Source of the DNA: JANJUB01 sp964586225
GTDB taxonomy: Bacteria > Armatimonadota > Fimbriimonadia > Fimbriimonadales > Fimbriimonadaceae
Assembly: GCA_964586225.1 (NCBI GenBank)
Contig: CAZPHD010000025.1
Coordinates: 1 to 44,866, forward strand
Reading direction: 5' to 3'
Length of the DNA: 44,866 nucleotides
Below are positions 16,171 through 24,073 of this stretch, one piece after another. The notes under the pieces are model-generated. The model made no database searches, was not told the DNA's origin, and saw only the letters and a list, made by a program, of their open reading frames with translations. How positions within the stretch are numbered: the stretch's first letter is position 1; each line of letters begins with the position of its first letter. The position numbers were made by a program, and so were the translations under genes.

Positions 16171-16192
16171 AAACATGATCTACATCATGTTT
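16171..16192. promoter_or_regulatory. Perfect palindromic operator upstream of the globin operon
   Basis: AAACATGAT-CTAC-ATCATGTTT: 9-bp arms with a 4-bp spacer, containing TGAT-N4-ATCA, the core of CRP/FNR-family sites. It lies 62 nt upstream of the globin start and 35 nt upstream of the divergent HEAT-repeat gene. An oxygen- or NO-sensing regulator (FNR/DNR or NsrR type) would fit a globin and reductase pair. Confidence 0.65.
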
Positions 16193-16226
16193 TGCGGAAA
16201 TTGTGCGTGCGTCCTTTAATCAGGTG

Positions 16227-16940
16227 ATGAAGGGCTTCTTGGTCTTGATCTTGGCGCTCACCACGGGCCTCTGCAACGCTCAGCACCAGGCGGAAGTGCT
16301 CGAGCTTCTTCGGAGCTCCGATTGGGAGAAGGCGCGGTTGCGGTTCTTGCTTGAGCGGGACTCGCTGATGCCCGATGTGATCGGGGCGTTGAAGCACGAG
16401 GACGCCAAAGTGCGAGCGCGGGCTGCAGAGGCCCTGCGAGTGGTGGACTCCGAGGGGCCGCTTCGGCAGGACCCAAAACAAGGACTCGGGAAACACCGAA
16501 AGGCCGCCATCGATGCGTTGCTTATCTCCGCGAAGGACCCGGTCGCCGAAGTGCAGCAGGAGGCTATCTGGGCGCTTGCCTATCTTCTGAGAAACCGAGA
16601 GTTCGGCCACCACGGTGATCCTAGTTCCAGTCCAAAGGAAGTTGAGCCGATCATCAAGCTCGGCAAAGACACGACGCCGGCACTCACTCGGCTCCTCGCC
16701 GATGAAGCCGAAAGGGACGATGCGCTACACGGCGCGAAGCTCGCCGCTTTGCGCGTGTTACGAGCTACCAAGGATCCCCGAGCACTAGAGCCTCTGATCA
16801 AACTCGTCAAGCAGGCCGAAGGATTTCTCCTCTACAAGGGGATGCTTACCTTGGCGGAACACGATGACCCACGCGTTGCGAAGGCCGTTGTCGACGTCAT
16901 TGATCGCGAGATTTCGGGCTACGGGCCGATACCCAGCTGA
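16227..16940 (+). CDS. Exported HEAT-repeat protein
   Basis: About 237 residues with a signal peptide (MKGFLVLILALTTGLCNA). HEAT/PBS-lyase-like repeats follow: MPDVIGALKHEDAKVRARAAEAL, DPVAEVQQEAIWALAYLL, KLAALRVLRATKDPRALEPL and DDPRVAKAVVDVI. Such superhelical repeats mediate protein contacts outside the cytoplasm; there is no catalytic motif. ATG 16227 is chosen because it begins the signal peptide; a GTG at 16203 would add eight residues. The C-terminus, SGYGPIPS, runs straight into the Ig-repeat fragment in another frame, so the last repeat may have been cut by a deletion. Confidence 0.75.
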   Translation: MKGFLVLILALTTGLCNAQHQAEVLELLRSSDWEKARLRFLLERDSLMPDVIGALKHEDAKVRARAAEALRVVDSEGPLRQDPKQGLGKHRKAAIDALLISAKDPVAEVQQEAIWALAYLLRNREFGHHGDPSSSPKEVEPIIKLGKDTTPALTRLLADEAERDDALHGAKLAALRVLRATKDPRALEPLIKLVKQAEGFLLYKGMLTLAEHDDPRVAKAVVDVIDREISGYGPIPS

Positions 16941-17563
16941 CGATCTCGGCGAACCTCAACAATGTCGTGAGGACGGCGCCGGTGACGATCCTCCGCGCCA
17001 AGCTGGTTGCGATCAACACGGTCGGCACTACAATCATGGGCGGGGCACCCCTCCAAGGCACCGTGTACCTCGATGGGAAGGCGGCAGGCTCGGGGGCCGT
17101 AGTCAGCCTGACCGACAACAGCGCGTTTGTGACGGTGCCGGCGACCGTGACGATTCCCGCTGGGAGCAAGCAAAGGGGCTACACGGCGGCGACATCGGCG
17201 GTGACTTCCAACCAGACTGTAACGATCTCGGCGATGTTGAACGGCATCACCAAGACCACGACGTTCACGTTGTCCCTACCGATTCACGGCATCCTGATCG
17301 CACCGGATGTGATTCCCAAGAACTCGGTGTCGTCGGGGATGGTGTTCCTGAGCCATCCGGCCCCGACCGGAGGGGTGACGATCACGCTCTTCAGCGGTGC
17401 CCCATCCCTGGTCGGAGTCCCGCCCTCGGTGTTCATTCCCGCCGGAGGCACGAGCTGGGCGTTCACGATTACGACCGGGAACGTCGTTTATCCGGTCCTC
17501 GTGGGAGTGTTTGCCTCGTACAACGGCTCGACGAAGCGCAAAGACGTTGTCGTTGTGCCTTAG
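16937..17563 (+). pseudogene. 5'-truncated Ig-repeat exported protein remnant
   Basis: The frame begins inside an Ig-like repeat: LTISANLNNVVRTAPVTI corresponds to the end of a repeat in the protein at 1257-3426. Two more repeats follow, each with a GG or GM-VFL strand and a VPPSVFIPAGG-like motif, ending KDVVVVP. There is no signal peptide, and the only start in frame is GTG 16967. The overlap with the HEAT gene's stop (16938-16940) suggests that a deletion fused the two genes. A translated short protein from GTG 16967 cannot be excluded. Confidence 0.6.
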
Positions 17564-17626
17564 CCCGGCTGAGATTCTCTGAAGGATTCGCACTGCTGAC
17601 GTGTCTTCTCCTATGAGGTGCGCAAG

Positions 17627-18115
17627 ATGACGGTGGCCGTGCGGCGATGGTTGAAAGTCACAAGTTCGGAAGGGGTGAAGCTCACGCCGGACGACGTGTG
17701 GCCATTGCGTCACCAAGCCTTCCGCACCGCGCTGGCGATTGTCGGGCAGCGAGAACTCGCCGAAGACATCGTGCAAGACGTCCTTGTCAAAGCCGTCAAC
17801 CATGGCGAGCCCGTGCGGCATGTCGAGGCGTGGCTGCGGACGCTCGTCGTCCGCGCATCGCTCAATGCCCTCCGCCGACCATCCTCGCAAACGCTTACCT
17901 CTGACCTACCCGGCACCGAAACCTTTGAGGACTCCATCCTCGTTCGCGCCGCCCTCGAGAAGCTCTCGCCCGAGTCGCGCACGATTCTCGCGCTCGCCTA
18001 CTTCGAGGGCCTGAGTCACCGCGAGATCGCCGAGATGCTCGACATCCCCGAAGGCACCGTCGCCTCGCGGCTGCACACCGCCCGCGCCGCCTTTCAAAAG
18101 GAGTGGAACCGATGA
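17627..18115 (+). CDS. ECF-type sigma-70 factor
   Basis: About 162 residues containing sigma region 2 (HQAFRTALAIVGQRELAEDIVQDVLVKA) and region 4 (LSPESRTILALAYFEGLSHREIAEMLDIP with GTVASRLHTARAAF), joined by a short linker as in ECF sigma factors. It should direct RNA polymerase to a small regulon. Start ATG 17627 is preferred, with GAGG 8 nt upstream; GTG 17618 is an alternative. Its stop overlaps the next start (ATGA at 18112), so the small membrane protein that follows is its likely partner or anti-sigma factor. Confidence 0.85.
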   Translation: MTVAVRRWLKVTSSEGVKLTPDDVWPLRHQAFRTALAIVGQRELAEDIVQDVLVKAVNHGEPVRHVEAWLRTLVVRASLNALRRPSSQTLTSDLPGTETFEDSILVRAALEKLSPESRTILALAYFEGLSHREIAEMLDIPEGTVASRLHTARAAFQKEWNR

Positions 18116-18420
18116 ATCCCCAGAACGATCCCCTCGCCGACTACTTTGACTCCCTTCGCGATGAGCGCCTCTCACCCCACGCCGAGACGCTACTGAAGTC
18201 CCGGCTTGCCGAGCGGCGCGTTGGCCGATTCGCCCTCGTCGCCACGCCCGTCGCCGCGATGGCCTTAACCTATGCCTTCCTCCTGTGGTGCGCGAACCTG
18301 GGCCCGACGAATGTGCCCGATGTGGGTCCGAGCCTGTTGGAGCACCAAATGACGGCAACCGGGCTCGCCCCCGAAGCACCTGGCGTTGACCTCTCTTCCC
18401 GATCGGGACGGGGAGCATGA
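18112..18420 (+). CDS. Putative anti-sigma-like single-pass membrane protein
   Basis: A 102-residue protein: a soluble N-terminal half (DPLADYFDSLRDERLSPHAETLLKSRL) and one membrane helix (FALVATPVAAMALTYAFLLW), then about 35 outer residues. Position right after an ECF sigma gene with a 4-nt ATGA overlap, together with this topology, suggests an anti-sigma role. There is no zinc-binding HxxxCxxC motif and I do not recognise a domain, so this is inferred from context. The stop overlaps the next gene's ATG (18417). Confidence 0.6.
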   Translation: MNPQNDPLADYFDSLRDERLSPHAETLLKSRLAERRVGRFALVATPVAAMALTYAFLLWCANLGPTNVPDVGPSLLEHQMTATGLAPEAPGVDLSSRSGRGA

Positions 18421-20213
18421 GTCTGTCGCGCGCTCTCCTCATTTGCGGCGCGGCCGTGCTGGCGTTACTGGCCGCCCTTCCCATGACCCGCTGGGTGGTC
18501 CAGAACCACCTCGACATGATGGCCGGGCGCTACCAGCTGTTCTCGTCCGAATCCATGTGGAACAGCGGTAACGACTTCTATTCCGATCAGCTCGAACGCC
18601 TTGAACCGTCAAGCGCGGATGCCGAGTTCATTTTGGCGTGGCGGAAGGGGCCCGCCGATGTGCTGGCCGTCGCCCAGCGGCAACCCGAATCACCCGCGCT
18701 TTACGCCCACGCCGCCCGCGCCGCATCGATCAAGAAAGACCATGTCGTTCGACCAAACCACGATCCCCTCGTGATTCAAGCGGCCAAAGCCGGCCGGAAC
18801 ATTGATCCCAACAACGGCTACTTTCACATGGTGCTGGCAGGCGCTCTGGAGGCAAGCGGCGATACCCAGGCCGCGCTCGCTGCCCTCGCCGAGGCCAGTC
18901 GTGCGCCTCGCTTTGATGGCTACTGGACCGACCACGCAGAGCGTGAGATCCGGGCGCGCGAGTCCCAGTTCGGCTACCGCGGCGAATACGTTCGGCTGTT
19001 TTCCTATGCGGGCATTGTGATGCCCGAATTCTCAAGTTTCAACCTGGTCTGCGAGGCCGTCCAGAAGCAGGACAGCCTGGAGGCCCGCCGCCACCTGGCC
19101 AAAGCTGGCTTGCTCATGGTGCGGGAGTCGGACACGCTCATCGGGACGCTGGTTGGACGGCGGATGATCACCTTCGCGATTCTGCGGCAGGGCGAGAAGC
19201 TGAGTCGCCTGAAGGTGGACGAACGCGATGCGGTGTTTAAGGAACGGGCCCTGGAGCGCGATCGCCAAGCCGGTACCACCGAGTTCACCGATGCCCTCGA
19301 ACAATCCGAGTTTACGCAGCAAGTCCTCCGCGACTTGCCGGACGACACCTGGATGTGGAACCGATGGCCGACCGTTTATGCCGCGTGTGCGCTCGCGACC
19401 CTGGGTCTGCTCGTCCTCACCTGCTTGCTCGCGGTCCCCTTGGCCAAACGCGAGACCGGAGCAGGGGTAGAACGCGCAATGCCGCATATCCTTGCCTTTG
19501 CCGCCTGGATGCTGGCGCAGTTTGGCCTCACCCGCTTGCTCGAGACTCCGGGATCGGAGGCGGAGTCCATCGTCGGACTGCTGATGCTGCTGCATTGGGT
19601 GATCGCGGCCGGATACGCGGAGTCCCGATGGGGTCGCCTGGGCGCCGTCGTCGCGGCGTCGGTGCATGCGCTGATCTCGATCGTTGCTTCGATTCCCTAC
19701 GTACCCCTGGGGTTCGGCATCGGCCTCGCGGCGGCTTCGGTCGCAACGCTGGTCGGGATCACTCGCATCGAGCCGGCGCGGCGGGTGCAGTTCGGAACCG
19801 CCATTGGCGTGTCGGCGAGCCTGCTTGCGCTGATTGTGGCGAGTTGGGCGCCCGTGGCGGGAATCCCCGCTGCCGCATTCTTGGTCGGTCTGTTGGCCAC
19901 TCGCGCCAAGCTCGCGGTGCCCATGTTGGTGGTGGTCGTCGCGGCCCTCGGCTACCTTGTGATCACGATGACCCGAACCCAATCTGACCCGATTTTGAGC
20001 CTGCTTGGGCTTGGAGTCGGGATCTTTGCGGTCGCGTTCTATTGGCGAAAGTCGCTCACCGCCCAACCGCTCACGCCCGTGCTTCTCATCGTCTTCGCGA
20101 CGATCGCCTACGTGATTGGCGTCGGAGCCGAGCTTGGGCAAAACGGCAAGGACCGGGTGATGCTTAAGAACTACTTGAACGAAGCTGATCGGGCGCGGGA
20201 GAGGGCTCGGTGA
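18417..20213 (+). CDS. Large membrane protein with TPR-like N-terminal half
   Basis: 598 residues. An N-terminal membrane helix is followed by about 280 residues of helical-repeat character (AALAALAEASRAPRFDGYW and similar), one helix after WMWNRWPTVYAACALATLGLL, and then about eight further membrane helices. I do not recognise the family. Because it overlaps the anti-sigma-like gene by ATGA, it should be the third member of the sigma operon and could be the sensor or the main output. The protein ends with a charged tail (NEADRARERAR). The stop is followed by a hairpin at 20217. Confidence 0.65.
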   Translation: MSLSRALLICGAAVLALLAALPMTRWVVQNHLDMMAGRYQLFSSESMWNSGNDFYSDQLERLEPSSADAEFILAWRKGPADVLAVAQRQPESPALYAHAARAASIKKDHVVRPNHDPLVIQAAKAGRNIDPNNGYFHMVLAGALEASGDTQAALAALAEASRAPRFDGYWTDHAEREIRARESQFGYRGEYVRLFSYAGIVMPEFSSFNLVCEAVQKQDSLEARRHLAKAGLLMVRESDTLIGTLVGRRMITFAILRQGEKLSRLKVDERDAVFKERALERDRQAGTTEFTDALEQSEFTQQVLRDLPDDTWMWNRWPTVYAACALATLGLLVLTCLLAVPLAKRETGAGVERAMPHILAFAAWMLAQFGLTRLLETPGSEAESIVGLLMLLHWVIAAGYAESRWGRLGAVVAASVHALISIVASIPYVPLGFGIGLAAASVATLVGITRIEPARRVQFGTAIGVSASLLALIVASWAPVAGIPAAAFLVGLLATRAKLAVPMLVVVVAALGYLVITMTRTQSDPILSLLGLGVGIFAVAFYWRKSLTAQPLTPVLLIVFATIAYVIGVGAELGQNGKDRVMLKNYLNEADRARERAR

Positions 20214-20216
20214 ACC

Positions 20217-20245
20217 CGTGGCATGGGCGTCCCGCCCGTGCCACG
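20217..20245. repeat. GTGGCAYGGGCG hairpin, possible repeat or terminator
   Basis: GTGGCATGGGCG and CGCCCGTGCCAC pair over 12 bp with one mismatch around TCC, 4 nt after the stop of the membrane-protein gene. There is no T-tract, so it resembles a REP-type palindrome more than a rho-independent terminator. I know similar hairpins as intergenic repeats in several phyla. One copy is seen in this window. Confidence 0.6.
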
Positions 20246-20253
20246 TGAGAACC

Positions 20254-20955
20254 TCAACCCATCACTTCGACCATGCCGAGCGACCGCATCTCGGTCATCT
20301 GACCCGTCGCGGAGCGGACGAAGCGGTAGCCGAAAAAGTAAATGCCCGGTTCCAGAGGCAACTCGACCGGGCCGCCAAAGGCGGCGAAGCCTGTGCTCTT
20401 ATAGAACTTGGTGGGTGAGCGACGCGGGTTCGGTAGCTTCTGCATCATCAACTCGGTGAGCACGCCCGCCGAGTTGGGGGAGGACGCCGTGAACCTGACG
20501 CCCGTCGCGGTCGCCTCAACGCTGAGCACGAGATCATCACCGACGAAATCGGAAGTCGGAGGGGTCCGCGGCACCGAAGCCAAGCTTCCCAGACCCTCAG
20601 AGAGCCCTGCGGGATCGCCGTAAATCGGCGAGTCACCCAGCTGCAGCACCTTGACCGCGAGGCCGAGAAATGCGGTTTGCGCGCGCTGCGAATAGTGCTC
20701 GAGCGTCACCGAATCGACCCTGATCACCTTCTCCGCATAGGCTCGCCAGGCCGCGACTTCGTCATAAGTTAGGTCGTTCCACACGGTGGAAGCCTGCCGC
20801 ATCCGGTCATTGACCGCCTGAATCGCGGGCACCTTCGGATACTTGTACTTCGGGCGGTGCTTGGTCACCAGGCCCTGCCGAGTGCGCGTGATCACCTGGT
20901 CGTTCATCCGCCCACTTACTTCCTGAAACGCCATGCTGAGTCGAGCGCGTGCCAT
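20254..20955 (-). CDS. Hypothetical protein with C-terminal beta domain
   Basis: 233 residues, soluble. The basic N-terminus MARARLSMAFQEVSGRMNDQVITRT looks DNA- or structure-binding, followed by RPKYKYPKVPAIQAVNDRMRQA, WNDLTYDEVAAWRAYAEKV, and a C-terminal half rich in strands (VLSVEATATGVRFTASSPNSA, PGIYFFGYRFVR). It resembles uncharacterised proteins that carry a helical N-terminus with tryptophans and a fibronectin-like end; I cannot name the family. The start at 20955 lies 51 nt from a long inverted repeat that could control it. Confidence 0.6.
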   Translation of the reverse strand: MARARLSMAFQEVSGRMNDQVITRTRQGLVTKHRPKYKYPKVPAIQAVNDRMRQASTVWNDLTYDEVAAWRAYAEKVIRVDSVTLEHYSQRAQTAFLGLAVKVLQLGDSPIYGDPAGLSEGLGSLASVPRTPPTSDFVGDDLVLSVEATATGVRFTASSPNSAGVLTELMMQKLPNPRRSPTKFYKSTGFAAFGGPVELPLEPGIYFFGYRFVRSATGQMTEMRSLGMVEVMG

Positions 20956-21005
20956 CTACCGATATGATCGGCATCTTCTTGACTCGTCTCTAGCTGCTCT
21001 CCGAT

Positions 21006-21042
21006 TTCTCACTGACTTCAACGCCGTTAAAGTCAGTGAGAA
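21006..21042. promoter_or_regulatory. 13-bp inverted repeat with an extra tandem half-site
   Basis: TTCTCACTGACTT and AAGTCAGTGAGAA form a perfect 13-bp inverted repeat around an 11-nt loop. A further AAGTCAGT follows directly at 21041. The site lies between divergent genes (20955 minus, 21147 plus). Either a repressor operator with multiple half-sites or an RNA hairpin is possible. Confidence 0.55.
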
Positions 21043-21146
21043 GTCAGTTTGAAAGATGAGAAGAGTCAGGTAGATTCCCCGTGCCTTGCCCATGCCCTTG
21101 AGACTTCCGGCCCAGCCCCTCCGTGGGCATCGCCTAACATACATCC

Positions 21147-21803
21147 ATGACCACGCGCAGCCTGCTTCTCGCTCTCGGACTCGCCAGCTTTGGCCTCACC
21201 GGATGCATGATGGGATCGTTCGGTTCGGGGGTCAAAGGCTCCGGCAAAGTGATCTCCGAGGATCGCAAAGTCGAGGCCTTCACCGGCATCACGCTGCGGG
21301 GTGCGGGCGACGTGGAAGCCAAGATCGGCCCCAAAACGCAGGTCGTGATTCAGGCCGACGACAACCTCGTGCCGCTGATCGTGACGCGCGTCGAGAAGGG
21401 CGTGCTCATCATCGAAAACAAGGAGAAGATTTCGCCGACCAAGTTCCGGGTGGTGATCGAGACGCCCAAGCTCGATGAGGTTGGTATCGAGGGTGCGGGT
21501 GACATGACGGTGAGCGGCCTGAGTGGTGGCACCATCGCCGCGAGCGTGGCGGGAGCCGGCGATATCAACCTAGCGGGCACGGTGGACACGGCGACGCTCA
21601 GCATCGAAGGCGCGGGCGACGTATCTGCGTTCGACCTTGCGGCGAAGTCGGCCACTGCCACCATTCGCGGTGCGGGCGATATCAAGGTATCGGCCTCGCA
21701 AGACCTGACCGCCACGATCGAAGGCGCGGGCAGCATCCGCCATCGCGGCAACCCGAAGGTGGTTTCGAAGATCAACGGCGTCGGTTCGATCACCAAGGAG
21801 TGA
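21147..21803 (+). CDS. GIN-domain (DUF2807) lipoprotein
   Basis: 218 residues with a lipoprotein signal peptide ending in the lipobox LTGC. The rest is a right-handed beta-helix typical of DUF2807/GIN: SGKVISEDRKVEAFTGITL, then repeated strands containing GAGD, which recurs at least five times (RGAGDVEAKI, EGAGDMTVSG, AGAGDINLAG, EGAGDVSAFD, RGAGDIKVSA). It is presumably anchored in a membrane facing the periplasm. Its partner and ligand are unknown; DUF2807 proteins are often near sigma or sensor systems. The aldo/keto reductase gene begins 22 nt later. Confidence 0.9.
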   Translation: MTTRSLLLALGLASFGLTGCMMGSFGSGVKGSGKVISEDRKVEAFTGITLRGAGDVEAKIGPKTQVVIQADDNLVPLIVTRVEKGVLIIENKEKISPTKFRVVIETPKLDEVGIEGAGDMTVSGLSGGTIAASVAGAGDINLAGTVDTATLSIEGAGDVSAFDLAAKSATATIRGAGDIKVSASQDLTATIEGAGSIRHRGNPKVVSKINGVGSITKE

Positions 21804-21825
21804 GCCTGCAGTAGACTCAGGCGGA

Positions 21826-22785
21826 ATGCAATACCGCCGCATGGGCCGATCGGGCCTCAAACTGAGTGCGCTCTCTTACGGGTCGTGGGTTAGCTTCCAC
21901 AACCAAGTCGACATCTCGGCCGCCGCCGGGCTGATGCAAGCCGCCTACGACGCGGGCGTCAACTTCTTTGACAACGCCGAGGTTTACGCCCGGGGCGAAA
22001 GTGAGGTCGTGATGGGCGAAGCCTTGAAGCAGTTGGGCTGGCGTCGCGGCAGCTATCTGGTGTCCACCAAGTTCTATTGGGGACTCCACGACGGCCCCAA
22101 CGAGAAGAACACACTGAACCGCAAGCGGCTGATGGAAGCGATGGACGGGTCGCTGGCGCGCTTCGGGCTTGACGAGATTGATCTGGTGTATTGCCACCGT
22201 GACGAGCCCGAGACGCCGGTTGAGGAGATTGTGCACACGTTCCACGACATCATTTGCGCGGGCAAGGCGCACTATTGGGGTACGTCGGAGTGGTCGGCGA
22301 CTCGGATCATTGAGGCATGGCGGTACGCCGAGCGGCACGGCCTGCATCGCCCGGTGGTTGAGCAGCCGCAGTACAGCCTTTTGGAGCGGCGCAAGTTCGA
22401 GGGCGACTTGTCGGTGGCGCTGGACCATTGCGGCCTGGGGACCACGACCTGGAGCCCCCTCGCGAGCGGACTGTTGACCGGAAAGTACAACGATGGGATT
22501 CCCGAGGGCAGCCGCATGGCGGTAGCGGGGATGGAGTGGCTCCAGAGCATGATCACCCCCGAGCGGATCGCCAAGGTGCGATTGTTTGGTGACGTGGCCG
22601 GGGATTTGGGATGCACGCAGTCGCAGTTGGCGATCGCTTGGTGCTTGACGAATCCGCGCGTGACGTCGGTGATTCTGGGGGCGACGAAGCTCTCGCAGCT
22701 GCAGGATAACCTGGGCGCTCTGGAGGTGGTTTCGCGTTTGGATGAGGGCGTGCGCACGCGGCTGGACGAGATCTTTGGGGTGTAA
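21826..22785 (+). CDS. Aldo/keto reductase, Kv-beta-like
   Basis: 319 residues forming the (beta/alpha)8 NADPH-dependent aldo/keto reductase fold. The start MQYRRMGRSGLKLSALSYGSW is typical, the catalytic Asp and Tyr lie in FFDNAEVYARGESE, Lys in VSTKFYWG, and His in YCHRDEPET. The C-terminal GATKLSQLQDNLGAL cofactor motif resembles the AKR6 (potassium-channel beta) group. It reduces small aldehydes or ketones in the cytosol; the natural substrate is unknown. The start follows the GIN lipoprotein by 22 nt, and a family C repeat hairpin lies just after the stop. Confidence 0.9.
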   Translation: MQYRRMGRSGLKLSALSYGSWVSFHNQVDISAAAGLMQAAYDAGVNFFDNAEVYARGESEVVMGEALKQLGWRRGSYLVSTKFYWGLHDGPNEKNTLNRKRLMEAMDGSLARFGLDEIDLVYCHRDEPETPVEEIVHTFHDIICAGKAHYWGTSEWSATRIIEAWRYAERHGLHRPVVEQPQYSLLERRKFEGDLSVALDHCGLGTTTWSPLASGLLTGKYNDGIPEGSRMAVAGMEWLQSMITPERIAKVRLFGDVAGDLGCTQSQLAIAWCLTNPRVTSVILGATKLSQLQDNLGALEVVSRLDEGVRTRLDEIFGV

Positions 22786-22787
22786 GG

Positions 22788-22856
22788 ACTCCGGACTCCC
22801 CCTCTCCTCGAAGGGCTATCGTCTTCGAGGGGAGGGGGTTGGGGGGTGGGGAGAGT
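22788..22856. repeat. Dispersed hairpin repeat, family C, copy 1
   Basis: Contains CCTCGAAG ... CTTCGAGG around a loop GGCTATCGT, with G-rich flanks. Its reverse complement matches 29407-29481 along about 70 bp. The stem base pair that differs between copies (T-A here, G-C there) is changed on both sides. It lies directly after the aldo/keto reductase stop. Confidence 0.8.
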
Positions 22857-22905
22857 GCCCTGCTCGCTGAAACCTATGCTGACACGACGCGGTACCGACT
22901 TCAAG

Positions 22906-23334
22906 ATGGAAACAACCGACACTGATCGTCGTCTCGGCGCCTTGGTTTGTTTGGCCGCGATTCCCGCACCGTATGCGGGGCCATTGATTGGGCTGGTGGT
23001 CGCCGGACGGCGGCCGTTCGTTCGCTACCACGCCGTCCGCGCATTGGTGGGCCAGCTCATCGCGGGCATGCTGACGTTCATGGTGATCGCGACCTCGCTG
23101 TCGTTCACCGTTTACCAACTCGTGCAGACGGGCTTCGACCTGTCGCAGATCAACTGGTGGCAGGTGTTGTTCAAGAGCGTCGCGGTTTGGCTGGCGCTGG
23201 CCTTGTTCGGGCTTTGGAACACGCTGACTTCCCTGCGCGAGGCCTATGCCGCGAACCAGGGCGTTCTGCCTCGCCGGATGGGCATCTCCGACCGCATCGC
23301 CGCCCGTGTGGCAGGCCTGCCAAGGGGCACGTGA
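22906..23334 (+). CDS. DUF4870-like small membrane protein
   Basis: About 142 residues with three or four membrane helices. The start is METTDTDRRLGALVCL, followed by IPAPYAGPLIGLVVAG and PFVRYHAVRALVGQLIAGML: the conserved FVRYHA-Q/R-A pattern is the DUF4870 mark. Two more helices follow around VYQLVQTG and VAVWLALALFGLW. Function is unknown. The start is Met 22906; upstream in-frame starts (22846, 22876) lie in the repeat region and are less likely. Its stop is 1 nt before the next gene's ATG, so both are probably co-translated. Confidence 0.7.
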   Translation: METTDTDRRLGALVCLAAIPAPYAGPLIGLVVAGRRPFVRYHAVRALVGQLIAGMLTFMVIATSLSFTVYQLVQTGFDLSQINWWQVLFKSVAVWLALALFGLWNTLTSLREAYAANQGVLPRRMGISDRIAARVAGLPRGT

Positions 23335-23335
23335 G

Positions 23336-23500
23336 ATGGGCTTGAAGGTCATCCTGCTCGTGGTCTTGGTGTTCTTTGTGGCGCTCGGCGTGCGATTGGT
23401 GCTGATGGCGCGGAAGGATTACGATCGCCTGAAGTCCGAGCAGGAGGAGATGGAGTTTGAAGAGCGCCTCGCTCGTGAGCGGAAGGAAGGGCGCCGCTAG
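23336..23500 (+). CDS. Small single-pass membrane protein
   Basis: 54 residues: an N-terminal membrane helix (MGLKVILLVVLVFFVALGVRL), then a charged tail with heptad-like RLKSEQEEMEFEERLARERKEG. Topology resembles small membrane anchors or sensors. It starts 1 nt after the stop of the DUF4870-like gene (TGAGATGG), which supports it as a real coupled gene despite its size. No family recognised. Confidence 0.6.
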   Translation: MGLKVILLVVLVFFVALGVRLVLMARKDYDRLKSEQEEMEFEERLARERKEGRR

Positions 23501-23545
23501 ATCTCTCTGGTGTCATTTCTGCTGTCAAACCACCCACCAGACAAC

Positions 23546-23566
23546 AAAAAAGCCCCTCGAAGGGGC
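23546..23566 (-). terminator. Rho-independent terminator for the tRNA-Lys gene
   Basis: On the minus strand GCCCCTTCGAGGGGC forms a tight stem with a TTCG loop and is followed by six Ts. It lies 19 nt past the 3' end of tRNA-Lys, as expected for its terminator. Confidence 0.9.
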
Positions 23567-23584
23567 CGATTTCAACCTAGATCT

Positions 23585-23660
<76 letters not shown>

Positions 23661-23687
23661 ACGCGACGGCACATTATACCATTCACA

Positions 23688-24071
23688 TCAGCGCGGTTGA
23701 AACAGCTCAATCGGGTTACCGGAGGGGTCCTCAATCAGCAGCTGCGAGCCGCCCGGGCCCGAAATCACTTCACTTCGGAGCGCCACACCGAATGCGATCA
23801 TCTGATCGGCAAGGGCGGCCAAATCCGACACCTCAACCACAACCCGGTTCCAACCACCTGGCACCGGCAACGACCCATCAGGCATTGGGCGAGCTGCCGA
23901 AGTCTCAGGCCCACTCAGCCACAACTCCACCGAGCCACGCTGAACAATCGCGAACGCAGGGCCCCACTGCTCCACAATCTCGAATCCGAGCACGTCGCTA
24001 TAGAATGCCAGCGAAGACGCCACGTCGTTCACCAAGTATCGAGTCGCCACGACGGAAAGTATGCTCCACAA
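23688..24071 (-). CDS. VOC/glyoxalase-superfamily protein
   Basis: 127 residues with the two-module VOC fold: VVATRYLVNDVASSLAFYSDVLGF, the FAIVQRGSVELWLSG strand, NRVVVEVSDLAALADQM, and the C-terminal LLIEDPSGNPIELFQP with the metal-ligand Glu. Members include dioxygenases, glyoxalases and antibiotic-binding proteins; the precise role is not evident. The start Met 24071 is 3 nt from the divergent GNAT start at 24074, so the genes share an extremely short region and their promoters must overlap coding sequence. Confidence 0.8.
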   Translation of the reverse strand: MWSILSVVATRYLVNDVASSLAFYSDVLGFEIVEQWGPAFAIVQRGSVELWLSGPETSAARPMPDGSLPVPGGWNRVVVEVSDLAALADQMIAFGVALRSEVISGPGGSQLLIEDPSGNPIELFQPR

Positions 24072-24073
24072 CG

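Noticed and set aside
19032..20141. 369-residue minus-strand frame opposite the large membrane protein
   Set aside because: Low-complexity Arg/Gln/Asp product, typical of the antisense strand of a hydrophobic high-GC gene.
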